A DNA stretch of 64,000 nucleotides from assembly GCF_003987135.1 (NCBI RefSeq), contig NZ_PIPJ01000001.1, positions 310,001-374,000 of the forward strand, in the 5' to 3' direction. Positions 9,429-17,657 of this stretch are shown here, piece after piece. Made by a program: the position numbers and the translations under genes. The notes under the pieces are model-generated. The model was given only the letters and a program-made list of their open reading frames with translations. It ran no database searches and was not told where the DNA came from. The DNA comes from Aliidiomarina iranensis. GTDB lineage: Bacteria; Pseudomonadota; Gammaproteobacteria; Enterobacterales; Alteromonadaceae. Each line of letters opens with the position of its first letter. Within the stretch, counting starts at the first letter, position 1.

Positions 9429-9986
9429 ATGAGACGGAAAAATATTTTGTTAAGCATATTGTATATGATGTTTATTCTAAATTTCACCAATGCAAAGGCA
9501 ACCAGCGAAACGACCGATTGTGTGGATATTAAAGCTCTAAATTCTGTCATTACAGACTTAGAGTCATCCAATGATTTCATGAATTGCTTTAGTACAAATG
9601 AAATCCCGCAAGGGAATGAAATTGTGTTCAACGTAGTATCTGTGAATCAAGCAATCCCATTTAAAGTATTGATTTACGATATGAGTGGAAGCACTGCCGT
9701 TGAAATAAAGCAACTAAATTCACCATCGGGTGAAACAATTCAGTATCAATCAACGGTAGAAGCATCGAGAATTGGCTTTCGTGTGGTTCCTGCATCGAGT
9801 GTCACTGCGGATGTACGAATGAGATTGGGCTTCGGGATAACTGAGAATGCCGGTGGTATCTTTTTCATAAATTTAGACTATGCTCCAGACGATACTGGTG
9901 GTGATTGCGATCCTGTGACGGGTATCTGCTTCGAAATTCAATCAAACCCTACTGAGCCTACCCACTATACTCAACAATCTACCTAG
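9429..9986 (+). CDS. Secreted protein, N-terminal part (ends at in-frame TAG)
   Basis: 185 aa from the ATG at 9429, preceded by AAGGAG. It opens with a signal peptide (NILLSILYMMFILNFTNA, cleavage near KATS). The mature part is rich in beta-prone and polar residues and has four cysteines (TDCVD, MNCFS, GDCDP, TGICF). It stops at TAG 9984-9986, but the same frame stays open for another 216 codons, so this is probably the front of a roughly 400-residue protein. Base composition is AT-rich compared with its neighbours, suggesting transfer. I do not recognise the N-terminal domain. The region 200 bp upstream holds only broken coding sequence. Confidence 0.6.
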   Translation: MRRKNILLSILYMMFILNFTNAKATSETTDCVDIKALNSVITDLESSNDFMNCFSTNEIPQGNEIVFNVVSVNQAIPFKVLIYDMSGSTAVEIKQLNSPSGETIQYQSTVEASRIGFRVVPASSVTADVRMRLGFGITENAGGIFFINLDYAPDDTGGDCDPVTGICFEIQSNPTEPTHYTQQST

Positions 9987-10634
9987 TTTTCTGGTTGCAG
10001 TGAGTTCGCAGCGACGGGAGTGCCCGACAATTTTGATATTAATATGCAGTTAAACAGCATTAAGCAAGACACAGCTGATTTAAGTTTGAGTCAGAAGTTC
10101 GATTACTTTTTAACTCACTTCAACAGAAACAAAGTTTACGATTTAGCAAACAACACTGATTTTCCTGGAGCGTCGGAAGCTTTCGGGAATTGGTTTTACG
10201 GAGCAGCGATGAATGTTACTGGTTTTTCTAACGCTAGTGCCAGACGATTCGCGGCTGCAGTACAACCGGTTCAGAACTTAACTGGTGATGAGGACTTTCT
10301 CACCAAACTGGCAGCGAGAACTCAAGCTGTTTTCAATTTTACTACAAATACGGGTGACGGGCTGAACGATGCAGAGAATATCAATAAGGGTTCTGCGTAC
10401 GCAGATATGTTCGCGAATGATATTGCATCGGGACAACCTGGCGATTCATGCAACTCAAGTAGTACTCCAACCGTAACTTGTGGCAGTGGAGGTTTTGGTT
10501 CTTGGATAGGACGCGTGTTTGTTCCGGGTGCGAGCTGGGGATTTTTTTACAGCACTACCTACAATACTTCTATCACCGATCTCCCGAATAACTCTGGTCC
10601 GGGCAATGGTGACCCAGAGGTTGATCCTGACTAA
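9987..10634 (+). pseudogene. C-terminal part of the amber-split secreted protein
   Basis: Same reading frame as the preceding gene, separated only by one TAG codon. A GTG at 10020 is an alternative start, but it has no Shine-Dalgarno sequence and no signal peptide. The sequence contains FGNWFYGAAMNVTGFSNASA, then GDGLNDAENINKGSAYADMF, and ends in a Gly/Ser/Asp-rich tail with cysteines DSCNSS and VTCGS. The FGNW-x-YG plus later GD-x-x-x-D-x-x-x-I arrangement recalls, from memory only, polymorphic toxin type 44 tails. That is a hypothesis, not an identification. Whether any protein is made from this half is unknown: nonsense mutation, readthrough or reinitiation are all possible. Confidence 0.5.
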
Positions 10635-10947
10635 ACGACATTTAAGCAAGAAGATAGCATCAGATGACGCAGTTCTTTGTGTGGTTGCGCGATAGTTTTG
10701 AACTCGATAATAGAGTGTTCATCTGCTATTGAAATAGCAGTTTGAGGTTTGAGTTCATTTTATTAGTGAAGCCACGCAAATCTGCGCCAGATGCTGAAGA
10801 AAAAGACGCTCAGCGGCGCGGTCAGTATTTAGCTCTTTTAATCTTTTAATTTGGCTGGGGTTTTAAAGAGAAAAGTGCTCGCTGAGGGGTCGATAGTATA
10901 TCATCTGGTTTTATTTGTTGAGCTGCTTTCGCTTTCTGCCAGTCTCA

Positions 10948-10986
10948 CTGTCCGTCAGTTGAAACTCTTGTGATGCGCTTATACTC
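10948..10986 (-). pseudogene. Possible serine-recombinase (resolvase) N-terminal remnant
   Basis: Read on the minus strand, 10986 to 10948 gives YKRITRVSTDGQ, followed directly by TGA. R-V-S-T-D-G-Q is the hallmark of the catalytic N-terminus of resolvase/invertase recombinases. Only about a dozen residues match, no start codon is close and the rest of the domain is not recognisable, so chance resemblance remains possible. It fits with the other mobile-element debris around it. Confidence 0.25.
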
Positions 10987-11271
10987 GGCGAGCTTCAAAC
11001 CATTACCAGCCGTGGTATTGCACGCAAGTTATTAAAAAGGTTGCAATATTTCAATAAAAAACCAGTAGCTTCGTTGGCATTTTTGCTAAGAACCTTAAGC
11101 TTACTTACCAATTGATTTTTGGCAATAACCCGACGATATTCAAAGCAGGTTCAATACCACTATGTGGCGCTCCCTCAAATTCAATGCTCGGTACTCGAGA
11201 GCGCTTCTAAAGACTGAACGTCGACGATTTTTGTACCCTTGTACCATGCCTTCTTTAAATTCACGTGCTCC

Positions 11272-11340
11272 AGAGAGAAAAAACGTTACAGCGAAGGACA
11301 AATCATCAAGGCCATCAAAGAGCATGAGTCCGGTGCCTTT
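11272..11340 (+). mobile_element. IS3-family transposase OrfA fragment
   Basis: The frame beginning at 11272 reads REKKRYSEGQIIKAIKEHES then GAF. The KRYSE-x-QIIKAIKEHESGA string is typical of the N-terminal helix-turn-helix of IS3-family OrfA. The similarity stops at about 11340 and the frame closes at TAG 11374. No OrfB sequence and no convincing terminal inverted repeats are visible, so this is a relic. Confidence 0.7.
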
Positions 11341-11446
11341 GACTCTGTGTCAGATTGTTGGACATTATCCCTAATATAGTTTCTGCTCTGAGGAGACATG
11401 TCGCGCGAATCTAAAGAAAACCAGGTCTGTTGATGAGCTGAAATCC

Positions 11447-11599
11447 TTATCGCTTTGCTTTGATTGTCTTTAAAATATGTTGAACTAAAGCGGACTTACC
11501 GGAATCATTTGCGCCGCGCAAAAATAAGCCGGACCCTTTCGGCATTTCCAAAGCAAGACACTTGCCCGAAATTTTTGAGATGGATATTTTAGTTAGCAT
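11447..11599 (-). pseudogene. Stranded P-loop ATPase N-terminal fragment
   Basis: A 50-codon frame on the minus strand, from ATG at 11599 to TAA at 11447. It contains GLFLRGANDSGKSALVQHIL, a textbook Walker A (G-x4-G-K-S) preceded by a short N-terminal strand region, as in small AAA/ABC-type ATP-binding proteins of defence or mobile systems. Everything after the P-loop is missing (no Walker B), so it cannot be a working ATPase. It is probably the front end of a deleted gene. Confidence 0.55.
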
Positions 11600-11696
11600 T
11601 CATTACTCACAATCATTGGGATTTTTCGACTTTATTATGGTAAAGGATTAAACGATAGTTCACATGTAAACACCCATGAGATAAATATAAATTTGC

Positions 11697-11749
11697 GTCC
11701 CGCTTCCGGCGGGATAATTAAATCTTAGTCAATAGATAAACTATTGACT
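11697..11749 (-). terminator. Two hairpins after the 3' remnant
   Basis: A perfect 9-bp inverted repeat AGTCAATAG/CTATTGACT (11727-11735, 11741-11749, 5-nt loop) overlaps the end of the remnant. A second stem CCCGC/GCGGG (11697-11711) follows. The T-run is weak, so termination is only possible. Confidence 0.35.
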
Positions 11750-11907
11750 GCAAACTTGATGAAAGGGAAAGCATTATCGCGAATCTGAGTAATCGTAGAG
11801 TTATTAATCAAATTGTCCTGATGAACTACTCCATTCATTTTGATATATGACCTCTTATCTTCTTTAAAGATGATAGTATATTCTTGCCATCGTCTCAGAA
11901 TACATCT
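11725..11907 (-). pseudogene. Unidentified 3' coding remnant
   Basis: A minus-strand stretch of about 60 sense codons without an ATG at its front, ending at TAA 11727-11725. It reads WQEYTIIFKEDKRSYIKM then NGVVHQDN and ends FAVNSLSID. The W-x-x-YTIIFKED-x-x-x-Y-x-x-x-NG pattern is like the edge strands of a lectin/LamG-like beta-sandwich, but that is only a resemblance. It is followed on the same strand by two hairpins, consistent with the 3' end of a gene that lost its front. Confidence 0.35.
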
Positions 11908-11999
11908 TTAGACTAATCCGATAAAAGCCAAGAAAGCATATGATCAAGGCTTGGTTTCATTTATTTCTGTATTTCACATATAAGCTGAGTGAACATAAG

Positions 12000-12034
12000 A
12001 ATGCCGCACAAACTCAGCTTGTGCGGCATTTTTC
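12000..12034 (-). terminator. Terminator downstream of the lipoprotein gene
   Basis: A 12-bp stem AATGCCGCACAA/TTGTGCGGCATT (12000-12011 and 12019-12030) has T's on the + side and A's on the other. It lies about 80 bp past the stop of the minus-strand lipoprotein gene. Confidence 0.75.
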
Positions 12035-12088
12035 GGCATGATGTACAAGCAGCATTATCTATAAGCGATTAACAGCCTGCTTTAGTAC

Positions 12089-12117
12089 TGAATCTTTAAT
12101 ATTGTGAATCTTTAATA
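12089..12117. repeat. 16-bp-period tandem repeat (2 copies)
   Basis: TGAATCTTTAATA occurs at 12089-12101 and again at 12105-12117. The second copy overlaps the stop codon of the minus-strand lipoprotein gene. Confidence 0.7.
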
Positions 12118-12717
12118 CTGAAAGTTATCTTCCCAACCCCAAGGCGCTGGTGGCGCTTCTACTTCTTGGCTTAAATCTACATCCACATGGAACTCTCGAT
12201 TTGGCCGCGATAACCGATAACGGAACGTATTTTCATCAGGAAACGACATCCACCAAGTGTTGGTAATCGACACTGTGGCATCTAAGTCAGTGAAAAGTTG
12301 TTTGCTGTCTTCATCCGCAGGGAATGATTGGGCATCTTCCGTGCCCAGTGTTACGGTAGTTCCGCCGTACATTGTCATAGGATCATCGCTACCATCTTCT
12401 AAACGGTGATCGTGTTTGAGTTCTAAGCCCATTTGCGTTTTCGTGATAATCCAAGTGCGCGAACGGTTATCACCAACATGCAGTGGAATACGGATGCGAT
12501 TCTCTGTGCACTCCCGAACTTCAATGACAATACGGCTATTCATCCAAGTAGCATCTGTTTCTGGATTGCCGTTCGTTACCTCACCTTCGTAAGCCTTCCC
12601 GCAATGTTCCGCAATTTTATCAAAGAATACATCCTGTGGATTTGGTTCCGCAGGCGTGCAAGCGGCAAGAGCGCCAGCCGCTCCTACAACAAGTAAGTGC
12701 ATTTTATTCAGGCGCAT
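12112..12717 (-). CDS. Predicted lipoprotein of unknown function
   Basis: 201 aa. The N-terminus (MRLNKMHLLVVGAAGALAAC) is a lipoprotein signal with lipobox LAAC, so Cys20 should be lipidated. AAGGA precedes the ATG. The mature part has Cys residues in EHCGKAYEG and VRECTENR, and the N-terminal region KIAEHCGKAYEGEV is followed by Trp-rich beta-type segments (RTWIITK, TNTWWMSFP). I do not recognise a named family. It is divergent from the PLP enzyme at 12845 and followed by a strong terminator, so it is monocistronic. Confidence 0.7.
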   Translation of the reverse strand: MRLNKMHLLVVGAAGALAACTPAEPNPQDVFFDKIAEHCGKAYEGEVTNGNPETDATWMNSRIVIEVRECTENRIRIPLHVGDNRSRTWIITKTQMGLELKHDHRLEDGSDDPMTMYGGTTVTLGTEDAQSFPADEDSKQLFTDLDATVSITNTWWMSFPDENTFRYRLSRPNREFHVDVDLSQEVEAPPAPWGWEDNFQY

Positions 12718-12844
12718 AGTTCATCCTTATTTAGTTGAATCTTTGTTTTTAAAATAACATAGAAACAACTGGCATGGATAGTAGGCGCCGTGTCGAGTAG
12801 AATATGCGCAAAGTGAAACACATCGAGAATTAAAAGGTAGGCTC

Positions 12845-13810
12845 ATGAAGGTATACAACAACGCGTTAGAAATGATTGGGAACACGCCAATGGTTCGAGT
12901 GAACCACATTGATACGGGCCCTTGCGAGCTCTACTTGAAGCTGGAAATTCAAAATCCGGGCGCCTCAATAAAAGACCGGATCGCCGTAGCCATGATTGCG
13001 GCGGCCGAAGAGCAAGGCAAAATCAAACCGGGCGATACCCTAATTGAAGCAACCGCAGGCAATACGGGATTAGGTTTGGCGCTGGTGGCAGCCCAAAAAG
13101 GTTATAAATTGATTATTGTGTTGCCAGATAAAATGAGCCGCGAAAAACTTTATAACTTACGAGCTCTGGGTGCGGAGGTTATTGAAACACGTTCTGATGT
13201 GCAAAAAGGGCATCCGGAGTATTACCAAGATCTTGCCCTGCGTTTGGCGGAAGAACGTAATGCTTTTTATATTAATCAGTTTGAAAATCCAGCTAATGTG
13301 CAAGCTCATTATGAAACTACCGCGCCAGAAATTTGGCAACAAATGGAAGGCAACCTTGATGCATTCGTGTGTGGTGTAGGTTCTGGCGGCACACTCACAG
13401 GTGTTGGCCGTTATTTACGTGAACAAAAAGCGGATATCGATTTAGTATTGGCCGATCCCGATGGTTCAATTTTGGCACCGTTAGTAAATGAAGGTAAAGA
13501 AGTTGAAGCAGGAAGCTGGCGCGTAGAAGGTATTGGCGAAGATTTTATTCCAGTGATTTGTGAAATCGCCTTAGCTGGCAAAGCTTACAGTATCACTGAT
13601 AAAGAATCGTTCGATATGGCTCGAGAAGTATTGCTAAAAGAGGGGATCATGGTTGGTTCTTCGAGTGGCACACTAATTGCTGCTGCTGTGCAATATTGCC
13701 GTGAACAAACCGAACCGAAGCGGGTGGTTACGCTAGCCTGTGATACCGGTTGCCGTTACCTTTCAAAGTTATTTAATGATGAGTGGCTCAACGCTCAAGA
13801 TTTTAGTTAA
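12845..13810 (+). CDS. PLP-dependent cystathionine beta-synthase / cysteine synthase family
   Basis: 321 aa fold-type II PLP enzyme. IGNTPMVRV, the PLP lysine in NPGASIKDRIA, the substrate loop EATAGNTGLGL, the phosphate-binding GVGSGGTLTGV and the closing LACDTGCRYLSKLF are all present. The full family length is there, with no C-terminal CBS regulatory pair. Its partner 14 bp downstream is a gamma-lyase/synthase, so the likely role is the first step of reverse transsulfuration (homocysteine plus serine or O-acetylserine to cystathionine), as with MccA. Plain O-acetylserine sulfhydrylase activity cannot be excluded. AAAGGT precedes the ATG. Confidence 0.88.
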   Translation: MKVYNNALEMIGNTPMVRVNHIDTGPCELYLKLEIQNPGASIKDRIAVAMIAAAEEQGKIKPGDTLIEATAGNTGLGLALVAAQKGYKLIIVLPDKMSREKLYNLRALGAEVIETRSDVQKGHPEYYQDLALRLAEERNAFYINQFENPANVQAHYETTAPEIWQQMEGNLDAFVCGVGSGGTLTGVGRYLREQKADIDLVLADPDGSILAPLVNEGKEVEAGSWRVEGIGEDFIPVICEIALAGKAYSITDKESFDMAREVLLKEGIMVGSSSGTLIAAAVQYCREQTEPKRVVTLACDTGCRYLSKLFNDEWLNAQDFS

Positions 13811-13824
13811 GGGGTATTAAATTT

Positions 13825-14997
13825 ATGCGCGATACCAAGAATTTAGCATTCGCCACTCGTACTATTCACGGAGGCCAAGAGCCTGAGCCTGTTACTGGCG
13901 CAGTGATGCCACCTATTGTAACGAGCTCAACCTATATTCAGCCAAGCCCTGGTGAGCATTCAGGTTTTGAATACTCGCGTTCACAAAACCCAACCCGGTT
14001 TGCTTGGGAACGTTCGATTGCCAATCTCGAAGGCGGTAGCCGCGGTTATGCTTTTGCATCAGGAATGGCGGCTACAGCCACTATCCTTGAGCTTTTGGAT
14101 ACCGGTGATCATGTTGTAGCAATGGACGATTTATATGGTGGTAGTTTTCGTTTATTCGATAAAGTGCGTGGGCGTTCTGCCGGTTTAGATTTTAGTTATG
14201 TTGATTTAACTGACATGCAGGAACTTACCGCATCGTTCACGCCGAAAACGCGTATGGTGTGGATTGAAACACCAAGTAATCCAATGTTGAAGCTTGTCGA
14301 TATTCGTGCTGTGGTTGCAAAAGCGCGGGAGCATAACCCGGATATGATTGTGGTGGTAGATAACACCTTTGCAACGCCATATAACCAGTTACCGCTGGCG
14401 CTTGGTGCGGATATTGTGATGCACTCAGCAACTAAATATCTAAATGGCCACTCGGATATGGTGGGTGGTATTGCCGTTGTGGGCGAGCGGGAAGATTTGC
14501 AAGAAGACATGGCATTTTTGCAAAATTCTATTGGCTCGATTGCAGGGCCGTTTGATAGTTACTTAGCACTTCGCGGCGTGAAAACCTTGGCGTTGCGAAT
14601 GAAGCATCATAACCAAGCGGCGCTGGAAATTGCCGAATGGCTAGAGCAACACCCACGTGTAAAAACGGTAGTGCACCCAGGTTTAGCAAGCCACCCACAG
14701 CATGAACTTGCGAAGCAGCAAATGAGCGGCTTTGGTGGCATGATTTCAATTTTCTTGGATGGTGATTTAGATACTGCGCGGCGTTTCTTGGAAGCGGTGG
14801 AAATCTTCGCGCTGGCTGAATCTTTAGGTGGCGTAGAGAGCTTAATTGAACATCCAGCGATCATGACGCACGCATCGATTCCGCCAGAGAATCGCCAAAA
14901 ACTCGGTATTCACGATAACTTTGTGCGTATTTCCGTAGGTATTGAAGATACGCAGGATTTGATTGCGGACCTTGCCCAAGCATTGGAGAAAATGTAA
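13825..14997 (+). CDS. Cystathionine gamma-lyase/gamma-synthase (Cys/Met metabolism PLP enzyme)
   Basis: 390 aa fold-type I PLP enzyme. The N-terminus has [10 protein letters not shown], followed by the YSRSQNPTR substrate/cofactor loop, FASGMAA, the PLP Asp in [10 protein letters not shown], the Schiff-base Lys in [29 protein letters not shown] and the C-terminal RISVGIED. Paired with the beta-synthase-like gene it most likely cleaves cystathionine to cysteine; a gamma-synthase role in methionine synthesis is the alternative and cannot be separated by eye. It shares one base with the next ATG (TAATG), so the three genes form an operon. Confidence 0.88.
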   Translation: MRDTKNLAFATRTIHGGQEPEPVTGAVMPPIVTSSTYIQPSPGEHSGFEYSRSQNPTRFAWERSIANLEGGSRGYAFASGMAATATILELLDTGDHVVAMDDLYGGSFRLFDKVRGRSAGLDFSYVDLTDMQELTASFTPKTRMVWIETPSNPMLKLVDIRAVVAKAREHNPDMIVVVDNTFATPYNQLPLALGADIVMHSATKYLNGHSDMVGGIAVVGEREDLQEDMAFLQNSIGSIAGPFDSYLALRGVKTLALRMKHHNQAALEIAEWLEQHPRVKTVVHPGLASHPQHELAKQQMSGFGGMISIFLDGDLDTARRFLEAVEIFALAESLGGVESLIEHPAIMTHASIPPENRQKLGIHDNFVRISVGIEDTQDLIADLAQALEKM

Positions 14998-15416
14998 TGG
15001 CCGTTGCTCCATTTCATTTGGCTATTCCAGTGGATGATCTCCATAAGGCGCGCGCTTTTTATGGCGAGCTTCTTGGCTGTAGTGAAGGCCGCAGCAGCGA
15101 TCATTGGATTGATTGGAACTTTTATGGCCATCAGTTGGTAACGCACGTTGCACCCGATCGTTTGCTGCCGCCGGTGAGTAACCCGGTGGATGGCCATGAT
15201 GTGCCCGTTCCCCACTTTGGTGTTGTGCTGGATATGCCAAGTTGGGAAACGCTAGCTAAACGTGTGCGTGAGGCAGGTATAGAGTTCGTAATCGAACCCT
15301 ACGTTCGCTTCAAGGGCAAACCGGGCGAGCAAGCCACGATGTTCTTCTATGACCCTGCCGGTAATGCGCTGGAGTTCAAGGCTTTCGCCGATATTGGCCA
15401 GTTGTTTGCTAAATAA
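14997..15416 (+). CDS. VOC (glyoxalase/bleomycin-resistance) family protein
   Basis: 139 aa. Two beta-alpha-beta-beta-beta modules: [20 protein letters not shown] at the start and [18 protein letters not shown] in the second half, ending [15 protein letters not shown] with the usual C-terminal metal Glu. The two His positions and the Glu give a plausible metal site. The substrate is unknown; small-molecule dioxygenase, isomerase or glyoxalase chemistry are all possible. It is translationally coupled to the transsulfuration enzyme through TAATG. Its stop overlaps the 3' end of the convergent gene by 8 bp. Confidence 0.8.
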   Translation: MAVAPFHLAIPVDDLHKARAFYGELLGCSEGRSSDHWIDWNFYGHQLVTHVAPDRLLPPVSNPVDGHDVPVPHFGVVLDMPSWETLAKRVREAGIEFVIEPYVRFKGKPGEQATMFFYDPAGNALEFKAFADIGQLFAK

Positions 15417-16485
15417 CCGTGCACTCACCGTTAAATGCCGCCATAACCAAGCAGGAATGAGCTGGAACGATAATCAACAAATCGCCCAGCTCTAGTTCTT
15501 TTAACATGGCTTCAGATACCCGTACTTTTCCATGCTCTTGGGAAACGCTAACAAGCTGTGCGCCTTGGATGGGGCTGCCCCAACCATTCGCCGTTTGATG
15601 CATGACTTGACCAAACACCGAGTTACCATCAATAGATACGGAATCTTTACTAAAATGTACGGCGCCACCGTGCACCACCACTTCGTTGCGCTCAGGATAA
15701 ATACCGATAATAGGGCAGGCTACAGCTAGGGCCACATCGGGCCAATCGCACGCGCCTATCCGTTGTTGTTGCCAATCATAAAATACATAATTGCCAGGCC
15801 GAATTTCATCGGCGCCGAGGAAGCTTTCCATGCGGCTACAGGTGGGGGTATCGCCAACAGAAATGCGCAACTCATGCTGTGGAATATGCAGGTTTTCGAT
15901 TAATTCCGCCAAGCGCTGCAAACTCTCTTCATGGATTTGAGCAATGCCATGTTCGCCCCGCATCGTGTAACTATTACCAGCGTGTAGTAATAAGCCAAGG
16001 CCGCGCACTTGTGGCATGGTTCGAGCCTGCTCAAGAATCAAATTAATGGTTTCGTGAGCACGCCACGATATACCGGTGCGGCCATAACCGGCATCAATTT
16101 CAATGTACACATCAACAGGGTTGAGCAGCCGCGCGATAGCTTTCAAGCTATCGGCATTTTCAATAGTGAGGCCAAAACGAACTTCTCGTGCTAAGCGATT
16201 ATAGGCAGGGAGTGCACGTGGGTTCATGGGAATTGCCAAAAGAATATCTTGCCAGCCGGCATCAGCAAAATGGCGGGCCATTTCTGCCGAGGAAACCGCG
16301 ATAGGTGTTTCCTCAGGTTTACCAAACCACTTGCCAATGGTTACCGATTGGTGGGTTTTAAAATGTGGCCGTAAAGCAACATGAGCGCTTGCCGCTTTTT
16401 CCTGCATACGTTTGATATTCCGCTTGCTTTTGCGGCTATCTACCAGCACTTGTGGCCCAGTAATAGTATTCCAATTCAGGCTCAT
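15409..16485 (-). CDS. D-threonine aldolase / D-serine dehydratase-like PLP enzyme
   Basis: 358 aa fold-type III (alanine racemase-like) enzyme. The PLP lysine sits in [10 protein letters not shown], followed by the barrel motifs [12 protein letters not shown] and LLLHAGNSY, and the phosphate-binding [11 protein letters not shown]. Near the C-terminus [10 protein letters not shown] supplies the His-x-Cys metal pair seen in the DSD1/D-threonine-aldolase family. It should act on a D-3-hydroxy amino acid such as D-threonine, D-serine or 3-hydroxyaspartate. Its start overlaps the stop of the preceding dehydratase gene by 4 bp (ATGA), so the two are co-translated and probably sequential in one pathway. 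Confidence 0.85.
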   Translation of the reverse strand: MSLNWNTITGPQVLVDSRKSKRNIKRMQEKAASAHVALRPHFKTHQSVTIGKWFGKPEETPIAVSSAEMARHFADAGWQDILLAIPMNPRALPAYNRLAREVRFGLTIENADSLKAIARLLNPVDVYIEIDAGYGRTGISWRAHETINLILEQARTMPQVRGLGLLLHAGNSYTMRGEHGIAQIHEESLQRLAELIENLHIPQHELRISVGDTPTCSRMESFLGADEIRPGNYVFYDWQQQRIGACDWPDVALAVACPIIGIYPERNEVVVHGGAVHFSKDSVSIDGNSVFGQVMHQTANGWGSPIQGAQLVSVSQEHGKVRVSEAMLKELELGDLLIIVPAHSCLVMAAFNGECTVI

Positions 16486-17474
16486 TTTGCTTTCTCCAAA
16501 CGGGTAACGGGCCAGGGCAAACAGGCTACATCGAGATTGCCGCCACTTAGAATAAGCCCCACTGCTTTACCAGAAAAATGCTCTGGATACTTACACACGG
16601 CAGCAAAAACTGTGGCTGCAGAAGGCTCAACGATAACCTTGAGAGCCTGCCAAAGCTGTTGCATAGCCACAATTACTTCATCCTCTGATACGAGTAATAC
16701 CGCATCTACGTAATTTTGGATAATGGGGAAGGTGTGATCGCCCAAGTTAGTTAATAAACCATCGCAAATACTTATTGGCGGCCTTGCACTTTGGATACTT
16801 CCTGCCTGCAGCGAGAGCCAAGCATCGTTGGCTAGTTCTGGCTCTACACCGAACACGGCCATATTTTGGCTATGGCCTACCATTGCCGTTCCCGATAGCA
16901 GGCCACCGCCACCTAGGGGGCTCATTAGAACTTGTAATTCTGGCACTGCCTTTACCAATTCCAGTGCTGCCGTTCCCTGACCGGCCATAATCAAGGGGTG
17001 GTTATACGGCGGAATAAATATCCGCTCGCTTTGCTGTTGATTGGCCGCTACAAAGGCTTCACGCGCCGCCATACCGGGTTCGATTTCAATGATATCGGCG
17101 CCGTTTTGCGCAATATTCTGTTTCTTTACGCTAGGTGCGTTAGTAGGAACCGCCACTTGCACGGAAATATTCAAAATACGCCCAGCTGCGGCAAGGGCCG
17201 CCCCGTGATTACCCGAGGAAACGGTGTAAACACCCGCCTTTCGCTGTGCCGCGGTGAGATTTAATAATGCGTGAATCGCACCACGGAATTTAAAGGCGCC
17301 GGTGTGTTGCAAGTTTTCACATTTAAAGAAGAGCCTAGCGCCACTGGAGTTATCCAGTTCTGGGCTGCGCAGTACAGGTGTGTTCATAATATAAGGCGCG
17401 ATCAGTTTTTCCGCTCGATGAATGAGATCAAGGTTCAAATCGTCTTGCCCGGCAATATGTTGCCATCCTGTCAC
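16482..17474 (-). CDS. Threonine/serine dehydratase-like PLP enzyme
   Basis: 330 aa fold-type II enzyme without an ACT regulatory domain. The PLP Lys is in GAFKFRGAIHAL, the substrate loop is SSGNHGAALA, the phosphate loop is PLGGGGLLSG and the C-terminus has LILSGGNLD. The size and lack of a regulatory domain fit catabolic threonine dehydratase, serine racemase or threo-3-hydroxyaspartate dehydratase. The 4-bp overlap with the D-threonine-aldolase-like gene recalls the bhcB-bhcC pair of the beta-hydroxyaspartate cycle, although the other cycle enzymes are not in the window. Confidence 0.85.
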   Translation of the reverse strand: MTGWQHIAGQDDLNLDLIHRAEKLIAPYIMNTPVLRSPELDNSSGARLFFKCENLQHTGAFKFRGAIHALLNLTAAQRKAGVYTVSSGNHGAALAAAGRILNISVQVAVPTNAPSVKKQNIAQNGADIIEIEPGMAAREAFVAANQQQSERIFIPPYNHPLIMAGQGTAALELVKAVPELQVLMSPLGGGGLLSGTAMVGHSQNMAVFGVEPELANDAWLSLQAGSIQSARPPISICDGLLTNLGDHTFPIIQNYVDAVLLVSEDEVIVAMQQLWQALKVIVEPSAATVFAAVCKYPEHFSGKAVGLILSGGNLDVACLPWPVTRLEKAK

Positions 17475-17657
17475 TGAATTGCTCCAAGTTGATAAGTAAA
17501 AACTACGTGTTCAATCATAATTTCTCGAAACTTTAACCTACGGCTTTATATTTACCGTTAGTATTCAACTAGAGTATATCAAGGTGTGCAAGGCTCACCA
17601 GTTTTGTTTCCGTATTTTCAAGGGTATACTGCCGGCATAAACTCTAGGCCTAATCAC

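Larger units (their letters stand above)
8866..11999. other. Degenerate accessory region with no intact gene
   Basis: About 3.1 kb, visibly more AT-rich than its surroundings. It has one split reading frame (9429-10634) and several short broken coding remnants on both strands, listed separately: a nuclease-like fragment, a resolvase-like motif, an IS3 OrfA fragment, a P-loop fragment and an unidentified 3' coding remnant. Between these remnants (8866-9055, 10635-10940, 11000-11270, 11350-11440 and 11600-11700) I see nothing I can name. Flanks are ordinary chromosomal genes (comM side; lipoprotein then PLP enzyme side), so this looks like an eroded insertion site. No clear att repeat or tRNA was found. 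Confidence 0.7.

Noticed and set aside
10767-10848. Plus-strand stretch reading KPRKSAPDAEEKDAQRR
   Set aside because: Looks vaguely like a transposase linker but is too short, lacks a start and has no second motif.
11140-11374. Two overlapping frames on opposite strands in the accessory region
   Set aside because: No family resemblance apart from the short IS3 OrfA segment; the remaining parts read as random coding.
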